From the NCBI RefSeq assembly GCF_042100115.1, contig NC_091272.1:1798001-1862000 (forward strand): 64,000 nucleotides of DNA, written 5' to 3'. Positions within the stretch are counted from its first letter, which is position 1, and each line of letters starts with the position of its first letter. Made by a program: the position numbers and the translations under genes. Origin of the DNA: Alternaria dauci. Taxonomy: Eukaryota > Ascomycota > Dothideomycetes > Pleosporales > Pleosporaceae. Shown piece after piece: positions 46,198 through 56,824 of this stretch. Under the pieces are notes generated by a model. That model saw nothing but the letters and a program-made list of their open reading frames with translations, ran no database searches and was not told the origin of the DNA.

Positions 46198-47259
46198 TGT
46201 GAAAGATGTTTGATATTGAAGAAAAGCTTAAAAGAGTGGGTGAAATGCTTGGTCGCTTGGCCTATATGCTTGGTACGCCACACATATATATACATTTCTA
46301 GCAATGATATACACACACGTCAATGACTTAGCCATCAGCTTCCTACTGGTGTATCGGTGGTAGAGCTGACGTGCCCATCATTTCCCGAGTCGAGTTTCTC
46401 CATATTGAAAGATGAAGGACTGTTTCGAAGTCCTCCAATAAGTGGAGAGCATCGAAACGAGTTGAGAGAGACGTGATCGCTCGAAGCAACACTTGCTCAG
46501 TGCGTGTGTGTCGCCAGGGGACTTTCGTTTCAGGAAAATATCCTCCAATAGGTGAACCCACTAAAAATCCACCTGTGGACATGTCCAGACCTGTCGTCCA
46601 AAGGCACGCTCGTTGCCGTGTCAATGCGTTGCTAGAGCCGCGTGACAAGCATCGGGAAATACGGAAACTAAAATGCTTGACTCTGCCGTAGCCCACTTCA
46701 GGGGAGAACCATGAGAAAACTCTCTGCGATGGATGAGGTAGCGCACAAAAACGGCTAGCCCGTCTACCGGATACTGATTACGCACCTGCGTTATTCCCGG
46801 CGATTCACGAGTCGCTCGTGCTTTCCTTCCCGTCTCTGTGGCTGCGTGTCGAAGGCCAGCAAAGGACACAGAACAGGCGCTGCTGAACTCTTCCATGACG
46901 CGCATCGGAATTGTGCCTTCCTGTTGGGGCAAACCTTCCGCGTGTGCACCTGGGCAAGCTCCCTTTACAGGCACCTCGGCATTTTCGGGCAGATGATGTC
47001 CCCTCTTCTCCGCAAAACGCCACATCTGGGGTCTTAGTACCTTGCATATATTACCCCACGGCCTCGCTTGCAGTAGTTCTTCCATGGCGAACATTATACC
47101 GTCAATGATATCGTTGCGTGAAGCCCAGGCCCGGAGCATGGTCTTTGACCGCGGTAAAAATTTACGGGTTAATTACATGCGAGCTTTGAGGCTGGGTGCT
47201 TGAGCAAAAGTCGCGTCGCGTCCAGTGTTGGACCTTGTCTGGTTACACAGGAAGTCGAG
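46198..47259. promoter_or_regulatory. shared divergent promoter of polygalacturonase and beta-galactosidase
   Basis: 1,062 bp with no gene. A TATATATA element at 46285-46292 lies about 90 bp upstream of the polygalacturonase start. SYGGRG-type words fitting the CreA carbon-repressor consensus occur at 47026-47031 (CTGGGG) and 47054-47059 (GTGGGG on the minus strand). This would suit carbon catabolite control of cell-wall enzymes, but such short sites are common by chance. Confidence 0.4.
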
Positions 47260-50200
47260 ATGAGGTTCTTCCATCTTTTTGCTGTCGCGATCTCGCTATT
47301 CTTTGGCGTGTTGGCTACCGACAATGGCCTTCAAACGGACGTCGAATGGGATAATGGGTCGCTCATGGTTAATGGCAAGCGCGTAATGATTATGAGTGGA
47401 GAATTCCGTACGTTGATGAGATGGAATGCACAGATCCTACACGAAAGATATGCTAACCCTTGCGTGTGTGCTTTTCAGACTACGCTCGTCTCCCTGTTCC
47501 AGAACTATGGCTCGACGTGTTCCAGAAGTTCAAGGCCAATGGCATGAACGCTGTCTCAATCTACTTCTTCTGGTCATACCATTCAGCGTCGAAAGGCGTG
47601 TACGATTTCGCGACGCCTGGAAAGGACATTCAGCGCCTGTTTGACATGGCCAAAGAAGCCGGCCTTTACGTGATTGCACGGCCAGGGCCGTACTGCAACG
47701 CCGAGACCAACGGTGGTGGCTTCGCACTTTGGACCAGCGACGGGAGTGGTGGCAAGTACCGCACATCAGATGAGACATATCGGCAAGCATGGTCGGAATG
47801 GATTGCTGAAGTTGGCACAATCATTGCGCAGAACCAGATCACCAACGGTGGACCAGTCATCCTAGCCCAAGTCGAAAACGAACTCCAGCAAACTCGCTAC
47901 GAAGCCGACAACACGTTGGTCATCTACATGGAGCAACTGAAGACCGCCTTCAAAGACGCAGGCATCATCGTACCTTTGTCACACAACGAGAAGGGCTTTA
48001 GATCGAAGAGTTGGTCCACTGATTACAACAATGTCGGTGGTGCGATCAACGTTTACGGTCTGGACAGCTACCCCGGTGGCATGAGCTGCACGAATCTCGA
48101 TACTGGATTCAACTTGCCGAGGACCTACTACCAGTGGTTCCAGGAGGTCTCCCCCACTCAACCTGAATATCTCCCCGAGTTTGAAGTAAGTTGAACAAAC
48201 GAAATATACACGAGACACACACTAATTTTCTGTTTTCACTTCTCTAGGGAGGATGGTTCCAGCCATGGGGTGGTTACTTCTTCGATCAGTGCTTAGCTGA
48301 ACAGAGCCCTGAATTCGCGGATGTCTTCTACAAAGGACTGATTGGACAACGAGCTAGTCTTTTGAACCTGTACATGGCGTACGGAGGTACAAACTGGGGA
48401 CATAGGTTAGTTGGGACTGCACGAAACGCATTTGAGACATACACTGACTTCGTACCTCTACCTTTACAGTGCCGCTCCCGTACGTAACTGCCATTTGCGA
48501 ACTACATGTGAGACATATACTGACTTTGTACTCCTGTATCTAGGTAGTGTACACCTCCTACGACTACGACGCACCACTACGCGAGACCCGAGAGGTACGC
48601 GACAAATTCAAGCAGTACAAGCTTCTCGCCCTCTTCACTCGTGTTAGCAAGGGTCTTCATAACACCTTTATGGAAAACAACGGCACCGCAAATGCAGTCG
48701 ACAGTTCAGCTATCTGGACCTGGCAACTCAAGAACCGCGATACAGAGAGCAGATTCTATCTCGCCGAAAACAACAACACACGCACCCGTGCCGTGACTGA
48801 CTTTTCGATGACGGTCAAGACATCTGAAGGCGATGTCAAGATTTCGAGCTTACAGCTTGCTGGTCGACAAAGTCGATGGGTGGTCACAGATTACTCTGTG
48901 GGTAAAGAGACACTACTTTACTCGTCGGCTGAGATCGCGACCTATGGCTTGTTCGATCGACCTGTCATCGTCTTCTACACACGCGAAGGACAGACGGGAG
49001 AATTCGCGTTCAAATCGCAGAACAACCTGACCTTCAAAACGTACGGCGTAGAGTCGGACATTGCAAGCGCGCCAGCGAATAGCACATACTCAAGCTTCTC
49101 TTACACCCAGAGCAAGGGTGCAACGGTGGTCGAGTTCTCAAACGGCGTGCTTGCTTACCTGCTCGATATACCAACTGCCTATACCTTTTTTGCGCCACCA
49201 ACGACTGAAGATCCCAACGTCACTCCCGAGCACCAGATCTTTGTGCAAGGACCATATCTGGTTCGCTCGGCTAGCATATCGGGCGACAAAGTTTCTGTTG
49301 TTGGCGACAATGCGAATGCGACGACCATTGAGGTATACGCTGGCTCTGGTGTGAATACCATATCCTGGAATGGAAAGGAGCTCGCTACAACAAAGACGCC
49401 CTACGGCTCCCTGACTGCCGCAATCAATGGTACCAAGGACCGCAAAATCACTCTTCCGGAGCTTTCCAACTTCAAAGCGGCTGGATCTTCGCCCGAGATA
49501 GAACCCTCATACGACGACAGCAATTGGGTAGTCGCCAACAAGAGCACCACGTTAAGCCCTGTGAAGCCCCTCACTCTTCCTGTACTCTTCAGCAGCGACT
49601 ACAAGTACTATACTGGGGCCAAGATCTACCGCGGGTACTTCTCAGGCAAATCTGCAACATCTCTCAATATCACAGTTCAGGGTGGTGTGGCTGCAGGTAA
49701 GACGGGCCCTTGTACGGATTGCATGTGAGACTCATACTGACGTTTACATGATCACATTAGGATGGAACGCATGGTTGAACGGCAAGTCGATTGGCTACCA
49801 TCCCGGTAACGCGTCGCAGACTTCGACGACAGCATTGCTGTCTTTCAAGAACATCACATTGAAGGACGAAGGCAATGTGTTGACAGTAGCGACGGACTAT
49901 ACCGGCCACGACCAGACGTCCACAGGCCCAGCAGGCGCAGAGAACCCTCGTGGTATACTCGGTGCACAGCTCCTCAGCGGCAACAACACCAAGCTATCCT
50001 TTGACCAATGGAAGATACAAGGTAACGCGGGCGGAGAGCGTAACATCGACCCTGTTAGTAACTGTCCTTTACGAACACGCATGTGAAACATATACTGACC
50101 TGGTACAACGATGTTTAGGTTCGCGGCCCCATGAACGAAGGCGGTCTCTACGGTGAACGTCTTGGATGGCATCTTCCCGGTTTCGATACCTCCTCCTGGG

Positions 50201-50662
50201 AAGATGCTAGCCCCACCACTGACGGCGTCCAAGGCGCCGCCATCGGCTGGTTCACAACGACCTTTTCTCTTTCTGTTGATTCCGACCTCGACGTCCCTCT
50301 CGGCATTGAAGTCGGTGCACCGAAAGGTACCGTTGCCCGGATGCTGCTTTTCATGAACGGGTATCAGTATGGCAAATACGTTCCGCACATTGGACCGCAG
50401 GTATGTCATGGCTGTACGGAATGCATGTGAGACATAGACTGACCTTGCTTTATAGACTCGTTTCCCTATTCCTCCTGGTATTCTCAACACGAATGGCGAG
50501 AACGTTTTGAGTGTGGTGATGTGGGCGCAGACCGAGGCTGGTGCGAAGTTGGATACGCTGAAGTTGATTGAGTATGCTAGATATGAGAGTGGCTTCGCGT
50601 TTGCGAACATTGATGGAAAGGCGTTGCAGAGTGGGTGGGAGGATAGGAGTCAGTATGCGTAG
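47260..50662 (+). CDS. secreted beta-galactosidase (GH35)
   Basis: Releases terminal galactose from galactans or arabinogalactan. Eight exons: 47260-47407, 47479-48185, 48248-48405, 48470-48479, 48544-49696, 49761-50053, 50119-50400 and 50456-50662 (985 aa). A signal peptide covers about residues 1-19. The GH35 barrel shows VNGKRVMIMSGEF-HYARLPVP, GLYVIARPGPYCNAETNGGG, AQVENE (acid/base Glu184) and LPEFEGGWFQPWGG (nucleophile probably Glu283), then YMAYGGTNWGH. Later beta-rich and jelly-roll domains are present (GWNAWLNGKSIGYHPGN; FMNGYQYGKYVPHIGPQ). Length is normal for fungal large beta-galactosidases. Exon 4 is only 10 nt. Five introns (48406-48469, 48480-48543, 49697-49760, 50054-50118, 50401-50455) are copies of one repeated element. 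Confidence 0.95.
48406..48469 (+). repeat. introner-like element, copy B (intron 3 of the GH35 gene)
   Basis: 64-bp GT-AG intron. The core at 48429-48448 is CATTTGAGACATACACTGAC, 18 of 20 matches to the family consensus. It lies 10 nt from copy C. Confidence 0.88.
48480..48543 (+). repeat. introner-like element, copy C (intron 4 of the GH35 gene)
   Basis: 64-bp GT-AG intron. The core at 48505-48524 is CATGTGAGACATATACTGAC, identical to the consensus, followed by TTTGTAC as in copy A (TTTGTA). Confidence 0.9.
49697..49760 (+). repeat. introner-like element, copy D (intron 5 of the GH35 gene)
   Basis: 64-bp GT-AG intron. The core at 49722-49741 is CATGTGAGACTCATACTGAC, 18 of 20 matches. The 5' part shares GGGCCCT with copy A and TGTACGGA with copy F. 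Confidence 0.88.
50054..50118 (+). repeat. introner-like element, copy E (intron 6 of the GH35 gene)
   Basis: 65-bp GT-AG intron. The core at 50080-50099 is CATGTGAAACATATACTGAC, 19 of 20 matches, followed by CTGGTAC. The 5' part (GTAACTG, then CGAAC) matches copy C. Confidence 0.88.
50401..50455 (+). repeat. introner-like element, copy F (intron 7 of the GH35 gene)
   Basis: 55-bp GT-AG intron. The core at 50424-50443 is CATGTGAGACATAGACTGAC, 19 of 20 matches. It is shorter than its relatives because the segment after the branch site is reduced. Confidence 0.87.
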
Positions 50663-50733
50663 ACTTTGGCAGGCGCCTTATTTTGTAGCACATGATCTAG
50701 TCTATCGCTATCAATCCATCCTGCCAATTTCAC

Positions 50734-51931
50734 TCAATACTCCCACCCATCATCGCCACTGTCTTCAAAGTCTAGCACCATGTCGACCCAATTTCCTCCA
50801 CCGTACTGGCATTTGCTCGGACCAATCTTCTTGAATCCCGCCTTTTCGTAGAACTGTATATATCGGTCTCTGCAGATGAGCGCTATCCTCGTTGCGACAC
50901 CTGAGTCTTTGATTCTCTGTATGTAGCTCTGCAGTAATATCGAGCCGAGCCCTTTGCGTGCAAAGTTCGGATGCACACATAGCGAATGCAGGCATACCGT
51001 CTGACCGTCTTCGTTATGCCCTATTTTTGGCGTAAGCTGGTAGTTGGTCTTCCAGTCCTTGGGGTAGTCCATGGCGTCATCAGTGACAACAGGTGAGTTC
51101 GCTTTGGTTGAGATGATGTGACCGATGATCACACGCTTCCGGTCTGTGTCGGTCGAGTCCAATGAGGGGAACGAATGCAGTTTGATGGTCTCGCCTAGTG
51201 GTCCTGATGTGGTGGGGTAGGCGGAAGAGAAGAGGCCGCTGCAGAGTTCACCGCAGGTTCGCAGGCGATATTCGAGCTGCGATTGGTCAGCGCCAGACCT
51301 GGAAACGTTTGTATCACGGTTGGCTTGCAAGCTCAGAGTCTATTGGACCAAGTCTGGAGAGGGAAGGGGCGTAGCACGCAAACGGCCGAAATAGGAAAGA
51401 GCGACCGGCCAGCGCACGACAAGACAAACTCAATTGACGCCATTGATGGAAGCAAGAAGGAGATATGAATTTTGGTGCAGCATTGGATGGAGATCAAGGC
51501 AGACGAAAAGCATGCAGACGAGACGACTGGAGTAACCTGGTCATGGAGAAGAGCGCATGAGGCAAGGACTGACGGAGCCCAACGGTGGTACTGAAACAAG
51601 AGATGCAGGCACCGAATGTGATACCAGGGAAACAGGAAAGACAGCAAAATGTCGTTCTCACCTTCTCGCGCGACGCGGCTTCCACCGGATCAAAGGCGGC
51701 ATGCTCAAGCCAGTCGCAGTCATCAAGGTCGTCGATGTTCAGCAGAGAAGCATATGGACGAACTCCCATCTGCTTCAGTCTCTCTTCCTGGGCGATGTTG
51801 GAGCTGCGATGGGGCACCAGACTGCCGGCAGATTGCTCGACGGGTTCCGGGCTGGAGACGGTCTCGGGTTCTCTTGATAGTTGGGGCATGGCATCCAGCG
51901 TCTTCTTGTCGGCTAGCAAGTCTCGTGGCAT
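50734..51931 (-). CDS. GNAT-family N-acetyltransferase (AANAT/polyamine type)
   Basis: Acetyl-CoA-dependent acetyltransferase, 270 aa. Exons are 51662-51931 and 50734-51276, separated by an unusually long 385-bp intron. The join gives the family's LEHAAFDPVEAASREK-LEYRLRTCGELCSGLF layout, seen in fungal arylalkylamine/serotonin acetyltransferase-like proteins. The acetyl-CoA pyrophosphate loop is LCVHPNFARKGLGSILL (ARKGLG at 196-201), followed by IALICRDRYIQFYEKAGFKK. The first ~55 residues are Ser/Pro-rich. The ATG at 51931 is the first after an upstream stretch with only a GTG codon. Its stop lies 71 bp from the GH35 stop, in convergent orientation. The true substrate is unknown. Confidence 0.83.
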
Positions 51932-52776
51932 GTTGGCGGTGGGTGGCGCCAGGCGTCGTGGGCTGGCGATGGGGAGGGTACGGCAGCGAGGCAGGTGGAT
52001 GCAGCCGCAGAAAGCCGGATTGCCGTGGTGAGTTTGTGGGTTCGTGGTTCCTGGCAGAGTCACGAGACTCTGCGGCCTCAGCCCCGCCTTTACTAGCGGT
52101 TCGCTTCGCTTCGCGCAGCCGTTGCAGATCGTTCCGGGTTAGCTGGGGACGGGAGCTGACTCGGGGAGCTGGCGGGGGGGCATGTCTCGCAGGTGTTCTT
52201 GTCGTGGTCGTGGTCGTGGATCATGTACTCATCCCAGACGTGACCGTGACCGTGACCGTGACCGTGTTGCTCAAACGCGGCAGCAAAGTCGTGTTGGCGG
52301 CATCTGCCCAACGGCCGTCGCTCGTCTCGTGCATGCCCTGACTAGCAACGGGGCAGGCACTGATTTACGGATGACGTGCAGTAGGATGAGGACGGGTGCA
52401 GCGGCCAGATGATTCTCCTGCATGCTGCGTTGGGCCGACGTCGAAGCATGGCAGACGCTGTGCTAGCTTGGGCCTACACGGCCAACGTCGTGGTTCCGTA
52501 TACTCGCCGACGACTACGCTCACGCCCACGCCCTCGACTGCGCCTGCGCGCTGATTCATCCGACGCTGGGATCGCGGCTCCACGACATTCCAGTCCCTTC
52601 CAGCCCAGGCAACGACCGCGTTCCCAAGGTTGCGACAAAAACACCACCCGGCCCAGTGTCTCGTTCCCTATAAGCTCCCGCCCGGCCCACGCCAACCTCA
52701 ACCACCCCCCCGCGTGTCACACCCTTTGGCCTCATCCAGACGTGCCCGCATACGCCCCAACGCGCTCCGCTCCACC
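51932..52776. promoter_or_regulatory. divergent interval between the GNAT gene and DDI1
   Basis: 845 bp of GC-rich sequence with a hexamer repeat at 52237-52266 and a GTGGTC-type run near 52200-52216. There are long chance ORFs but no coding signature. It presumably contains both promoters. Confidence 0.45.
52237..52266. repeat. (GTGACC)n hexanucleotide repeat
   Basis: Four perfect GTGACC units at 52240-52263 with partial units on both sides, in the GNAT/DDI1 divergent interval. Confidence 0.9.
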
Positions 52777-54214
52777 ATGTGAGTTTCTACCGAAACCGTT
52801 GCTGTGCCACCACCACATGTGCCCCCCCAAAGCACGCTGCTAACCCGCCGCTGCCAGGCCTCGCGTCACCATATCCATCACCGCGCCCGGCACACCGGCC
52901 GACACGGACCTGCTGACGCTCGAACTGCCGCCCGGCAGCACCGTCAAGGACCTCAAGGGCTTCATCGAGGCCGACACCAACCTGCCCGCGGCGTCACAGA
53001 GCCTCTACCTGAACGGCCAGCCGGTAGCCATAGACACGCAGACGCTCGAGGATGCCGGCGTACGGGATGGCGAGATGCTGGCCGTCGTCATGCGCCCCGC
53101 ACCCCGACAGAACAGGAACGTCCAGCACCCGGGCAGGCCCGCCCAACCCGATCCAGAGGGCGTGCGACAGCTCGTCCTCAACGACCCCCAGCAGATGAAC
53201 AAGTTGCGTCAGGGCGACCCGGAGCTCGCCGCCGCCGTCAACGACCCCACCCGCTGGAGAGATACATATGCCATGAGGCAACGACAGGCCGAGGAGTCGG
53301 AGCGCGAGCGCCAGAACCAGATCGCCCTGCTCAACGAGGACCCCTTCAACGTCGAGGCGCAACGGAAGATAGAAGACATCATTCGCCAGGACCGTGTGGT
53401 GGAGAATTTGCAAAAGGCATACGACGAGAACCCCGAAGGTACAAACATAAACACAAGTCCGACTCTGTTGAGCCCTCGCTAACCTCGCACAGTATTCACT
53501 CGCGTGCACATGCTCTACGTCAATACCGAGGTCAACGGCGTGCCCGTCAAGGCCTTTGTCGACTCTGGCGCCCAGGCCACAATCATGTCTCCCGACTGCG
53601 CAGAGCGATGTGGTATCATGCGGCTCATGGACGTCCGATACGCCGGCATGGCGCGTGGTGTCGGTACAGCGCGCATTCTGGGCCGTGTCCATCACGCCGA
53701 GATCAAGATTGGTGGCGCAGTCATGCCCTGCGCTTTCACAGTCATGGAAGGCAAGGACGTTGATCTACTATTTGGTCTGGATATGCTCAAGCGCTACCGT
53801 GCCAAGATTGATCTCGAGAAGAACGCACTGTGCTTTGCAGGTCAGGAAGTGCCCTTTTTGCACGAGTCGGAAATTCCCAGGAGCTTCGAGGAGGCCGAGT
53901 TGAATGAGCCGACCGTGGCTGGTCCCAATGGAGAGGAGATTGGTGCAAAGACGGGTGCTGTACGACCAAAAGGCAGCGCTGCAGCTGGTTCCTCAAATAC
54001 AGGCGCCTCATCGTCGTCGTCTCAGCCCGCACAGCCGCAGGCCCAACCCACAGCATCCAAGGCACCCGCACCGTCTGCACCTAGCAGCAACTTCCCCCGC
54101 GAGCACGTGCAGCAACTCACCGGCATGTTTGGCTGCTCAGAACAAGAAGCCATACAGGCCCTGGAGATGTTTGGAGGCAATGTCGAACACGCTGCAAGCT
54201 TTCTCATCGGTTAG
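52777..54214 (+). CDS. DDI1: Ddi1 ubiquitin-dependent aspartic protease / shuttle
   Basis: Proteasomal shuttle with a retroviral-like aspartic protease fold. The start codon is itself split by an intron: AT at 52777-52778, a 79-bp intron at 52779-52857, then G plus CCT CGC GTC. Further exons are 52858-53438 and 53493-54214 (434 aa). Residues 1-80 are the ubiquitin-like domain (VTISITAPGTPADTDLLTLE). The protease core has VDSGAQATIMS (catalytic Asp218) and DLLFGLDMLKRYRAKID. A Ser/Gln/Pro-rich linker leads to a C-terminal UBA domain (VQQLTGMFGCSEQEAIQALE). Without the first splice ATG is followed at once by TGA, so the splice is required. The full UBL-RVP-UBA set is intact. Confidence 0.95.
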
Positions 54215-54551
54215 CGAATGCAGGGACATCAGGATATTCCCGGTATCTATACACGGCGCTTGCCTGCCTTTGCCTACGACTCGCTTGACATGGTGTTTGC
54301 CATTTCAAAAGACGTGGATGATTCAAATAATTCTTTACATGAGGAGATGAGGAAACGAGCTCACGACATGGCATCGGATAGCATGGATGCATGTATTATC
54401 ATTGATCGGAAATAGAAGCTGAAGAGTGTCCTATGCATAAACACATCTTCACGAAGATCAGATAGATCAATTGACGAAAGGCTTTCAACGCCACCTGCGC
54501 GCTTCTTGTTGTGATAGTATACTCGCAGGCCCACCCAATCATACGCTCCGC

Positions 54552-56270
54552 TCATCTGATCTTGTACAGGCAAGGTTTCAACACCGCTCCGTCCTTTTCA
54601 TCGCCCTCGCCCTCTCCCTCACCCGCACCGAGCCTCTTGCCCTTGAGCCCAAACTTCATACCCCCGCCCCTCTGCGCCACAGCTCCTGCTTTCTGGTCCT
54701 CTCTCGCATTCTTGCCCTTGCTCGGGTGTGCCGCCTTGACAAACTGCATCTTGACAAACATCTTGTTGCTCAAGTCAATCGCATCCCCTGGCCTCTCCGG
54801 CAGAGCATCAAGCACAAATCCCCGCTTCCTCAGCACCTCAATGAACGCGGAAACATCCGTTCCCTCTTTGCCCTCTTGTCCATCCACATTGACCGCAAGT
54901 TCGGCCTCGTCTTCCGAGTCGACAGGGCCTTCCTCGGATGGTTTATCCGCTTTTGCCTTCTTCGCCTTGGGCGGCTTCTTGTCCATGGTCTTCTTGAGCG
55001 AGCCAATAGAGTTTATGGGTACGCCGCCCTTCTTCTTATCTACGCGTCCAAATCTGGATTTGATCTCCGAAACCCACAGTTCGCCTTTCCAGCGAAGGAT
55101 GCGGTATGCTTCGTCGATGAAGTCGAGCCAGTTTGTTCCCATCAGAGCGAGACAGAAGATGGCTACGTCGACGCTGTTGTCGGGAATGGGGAGGGCGGAG
55201 ATGTCGGCTATGGTCACGAGGTCGGCAGAGGGACCCGTAGGTTTGGATAAATCGAACGAGTGGAATGTGAGGTTGAGGGACTTGAGGTGCGGCTGCAGGC
55301 GGTACGATAACGAAGCTGTTCCGCAGCCGAGATCGGCGATTGTGCTGTGGCCTTTGAGGTCTCTGGGCAGTGGTTTCGCGTCGCCTCGGGGAGGTGTTAT
55401 GCCTGTAGGCTCCTCTTCTTCAAAGCCTGGGCCCCTGCGGACTCCGTTCTTTGCTGGTCCTCTTCTGTCCTTCCGCACGTCCTTGTTCCGCAATTTGCCT
55501 CTGACGAGTATGCTGTTCACGTACCCGTCTACAGGGTTCGATGGCCATACCTCAACCTGCTGCGCAAATCCGCGGTGGTAGTCCTCGAACATGGATGGGT
55601 CTTCTTTGAAGAGAGACGCGCTGTCGGCGGAGGGCTTCGTGTAGAGGGCTTCGTTCAGGTGACGGAATCGCGCACTAGCTAGCTTGCTGCGCATAGATCG
55701 CTGGAGGTGTGTGAGGCCCTTGGGTTCGGGAAGGAGGTTCTCCAAGACTGAAGTTTCAGCGGCAGGCTTCGCGTCGGCAGCATTCGCGGCGAGCAGTTTG
55801 TCGGCTTTGGACTCCTTCCTGCGCTTCTTCTTCTCGCGTTTTGACTCGCTCTCAGCCATTGAGGGCTTCTCTTCAGCAGACACAGTAGCATCTGATTTGA
55901 TCTTTGAAGTTCCGGCTACCGTCGTAGCCTCTGCCTCTACTCCCTTTTCGCCATCACCATCCACTGCCTTGTCCTTGTTGCCTCCAGCTTTTCCTCGCTT
56001 CCTCTTCTTCCCACGCTTTTCTTGCGCAGCCTCATCTGTCGCTTCTACGCCATCCGCCTCTGGCTTCTTAGTCTTCTCCACTTGCGTTCCTTTTCCATTG
56101 GCTATGCTGTCCCATTGTTCTGCCAGGTTATCCGCATTGACCTGCTGCTCCTCGCGCTTCTCTTTCCTCTTCTGCGCCTTCTTCCCAGGTTTCGTGGAAT
56201 CTTTCTGGTTAGGTGCCTCGACCTGAGTCTTTACCTGTACTGCAACGTTCCACCCGGGAACAGCGAACAT
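54552..56270 (-). CDS. RRP8: 25S rRNA adenine-N1 methyltransferase Rrp8
   Basis: Nucleolar SAM-dependent methyltransferase that makes m1A in 25S rRNA. Intronless, 572 aa. Residues 1-175 are a Lys/Glu-rich nucleolar extension (KRKEKREEQQ, KRGKKRKRGKAGG). The Rrp8 domain starts with LQRSMRSKLASARFRHLNEA. It continues with YHRGFAQQVEVWPSNPVD, the SAM motif IADLGCGTASLSYRL, IADISALPIPDNSVDVAIFC and the signature LALMGTNWLDFIDEAYRIL, then KGELWVSEIKSRF. A long charged insertion follows before the C-terminal strand block (EVLRKRGFVLDA). It is divergent from the coiled-coil gene. Confidence 0.94.
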   Translation of the reverse strand: MFAVPGWNVAVQVKTQVEAPNQKDSTKPGKKAQKRKEKREEQQVNADNLAEQWDSIANGKGTQVEKTKKPEADGVEATDEAAQEKRGKKRKRGKAGGNKDKAVDGDGEKGVEAEATTVAGTSKIKSDATVSAEEKPSMAESESKREKKKRRKESKADKLLAANAADAKPAAETSVLENLLPEPKGLTHLQRSMRSKLASARFRHLNEALYTKPSADSASLFKEDPSMFEDYHRGFAQQVEVWPSNPVDGYVNSILVRGKLRNKDVRKDRRGPAKNGVRRGPGFEEEEPTGITPPRGDAKPLPRDLKGHSTIADLGCGTASLSYRLQPHLKSLNLTFHSFDLSKPTGPSADLVTIADISALPIPDNSVDVAIFCLALMGTNWLDFIDEAYRILRWKGELWVSEIKSRFGRVDKKKGGVPINSIGSLKKTMDKKPPKAKKAKADKPSEEGPVDSEDEAELAVNVDGQEGKEGTDVSAFIEVLRKRGFVLDALPERPGDAIDLSNKMFVKMQFVKAAHPSKGKNAREDQKAGAVAQRGGGMKFGLKGKRLGAGEGEGEGDEKDGAVLKPCLYKIR

Positions 56271-56824
56271 GGTGCCGAGCGAGTAGAGCCGGGTATGGGA
56301 TGGTGACGTGAGACGTGAGACTTGGAAGGCGCGCGCAGCAAAGTTCCTGGCTCGAAAATTTGGGCGGCGGAAGGTTTTGCCGACATGTGGGGCTTTCGCG
56401 CGGAGTTCGCCAACTCCACCTCGCTGGACCAGACTCGACGAGTTCTCTTGGCACCCACCCGGCGGTGCTCACAAAGTAAGAAATCCCACTGTGGACCCCT
56501 TCACCGGGCCGATTGCTTTGCTTCCAAGTCAACCACGATAGGCATCTAGCTATTCATCATCCAATTGGTCCACTCTTACAGGTCAAGTTTGTGTCTCGTC
56601 CTGAACCAAAACACTGTACAAGCACGATGCTGTCTCGCCTTTCCGTCATAGGTAGTCATTTGCAGCAGACCTAAAGTACCTTGATAACCACACTGTAGGC
56701 ATATCATGGCAATACTGTATATTACCCAGGTTTCAACCCTAAAACCTTCTCGGTCCTTTCCACTGTATCAACTTTGCAGAGCTTACTAAACGCCGAGCGC
56801 CAGTCACTAATCATCACCATCGCC
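56271..56824. promoter_or_regulatory. divergent interval between RRP8 and the coiled-coil gene
   Basis: 554 bp with no coding content recognised; promoters of both genes are expected here. Confidence 0.4.

Noticed and set aside
46621..47139. 172-codon minus-strand ORF in the polygalacturonase/beta-galactosidase promoter
   Set aside because: The opposite strand is open too, no motif is seen, and the region is better explained as a shared promoter.
51494..52341. Long ORFs through the GNAT intron and the DDI1/GNAT interval
   Set aside because: They run through an intron and a hexamer repeat; repeat-driven frames give periodic, non-protein-like text.
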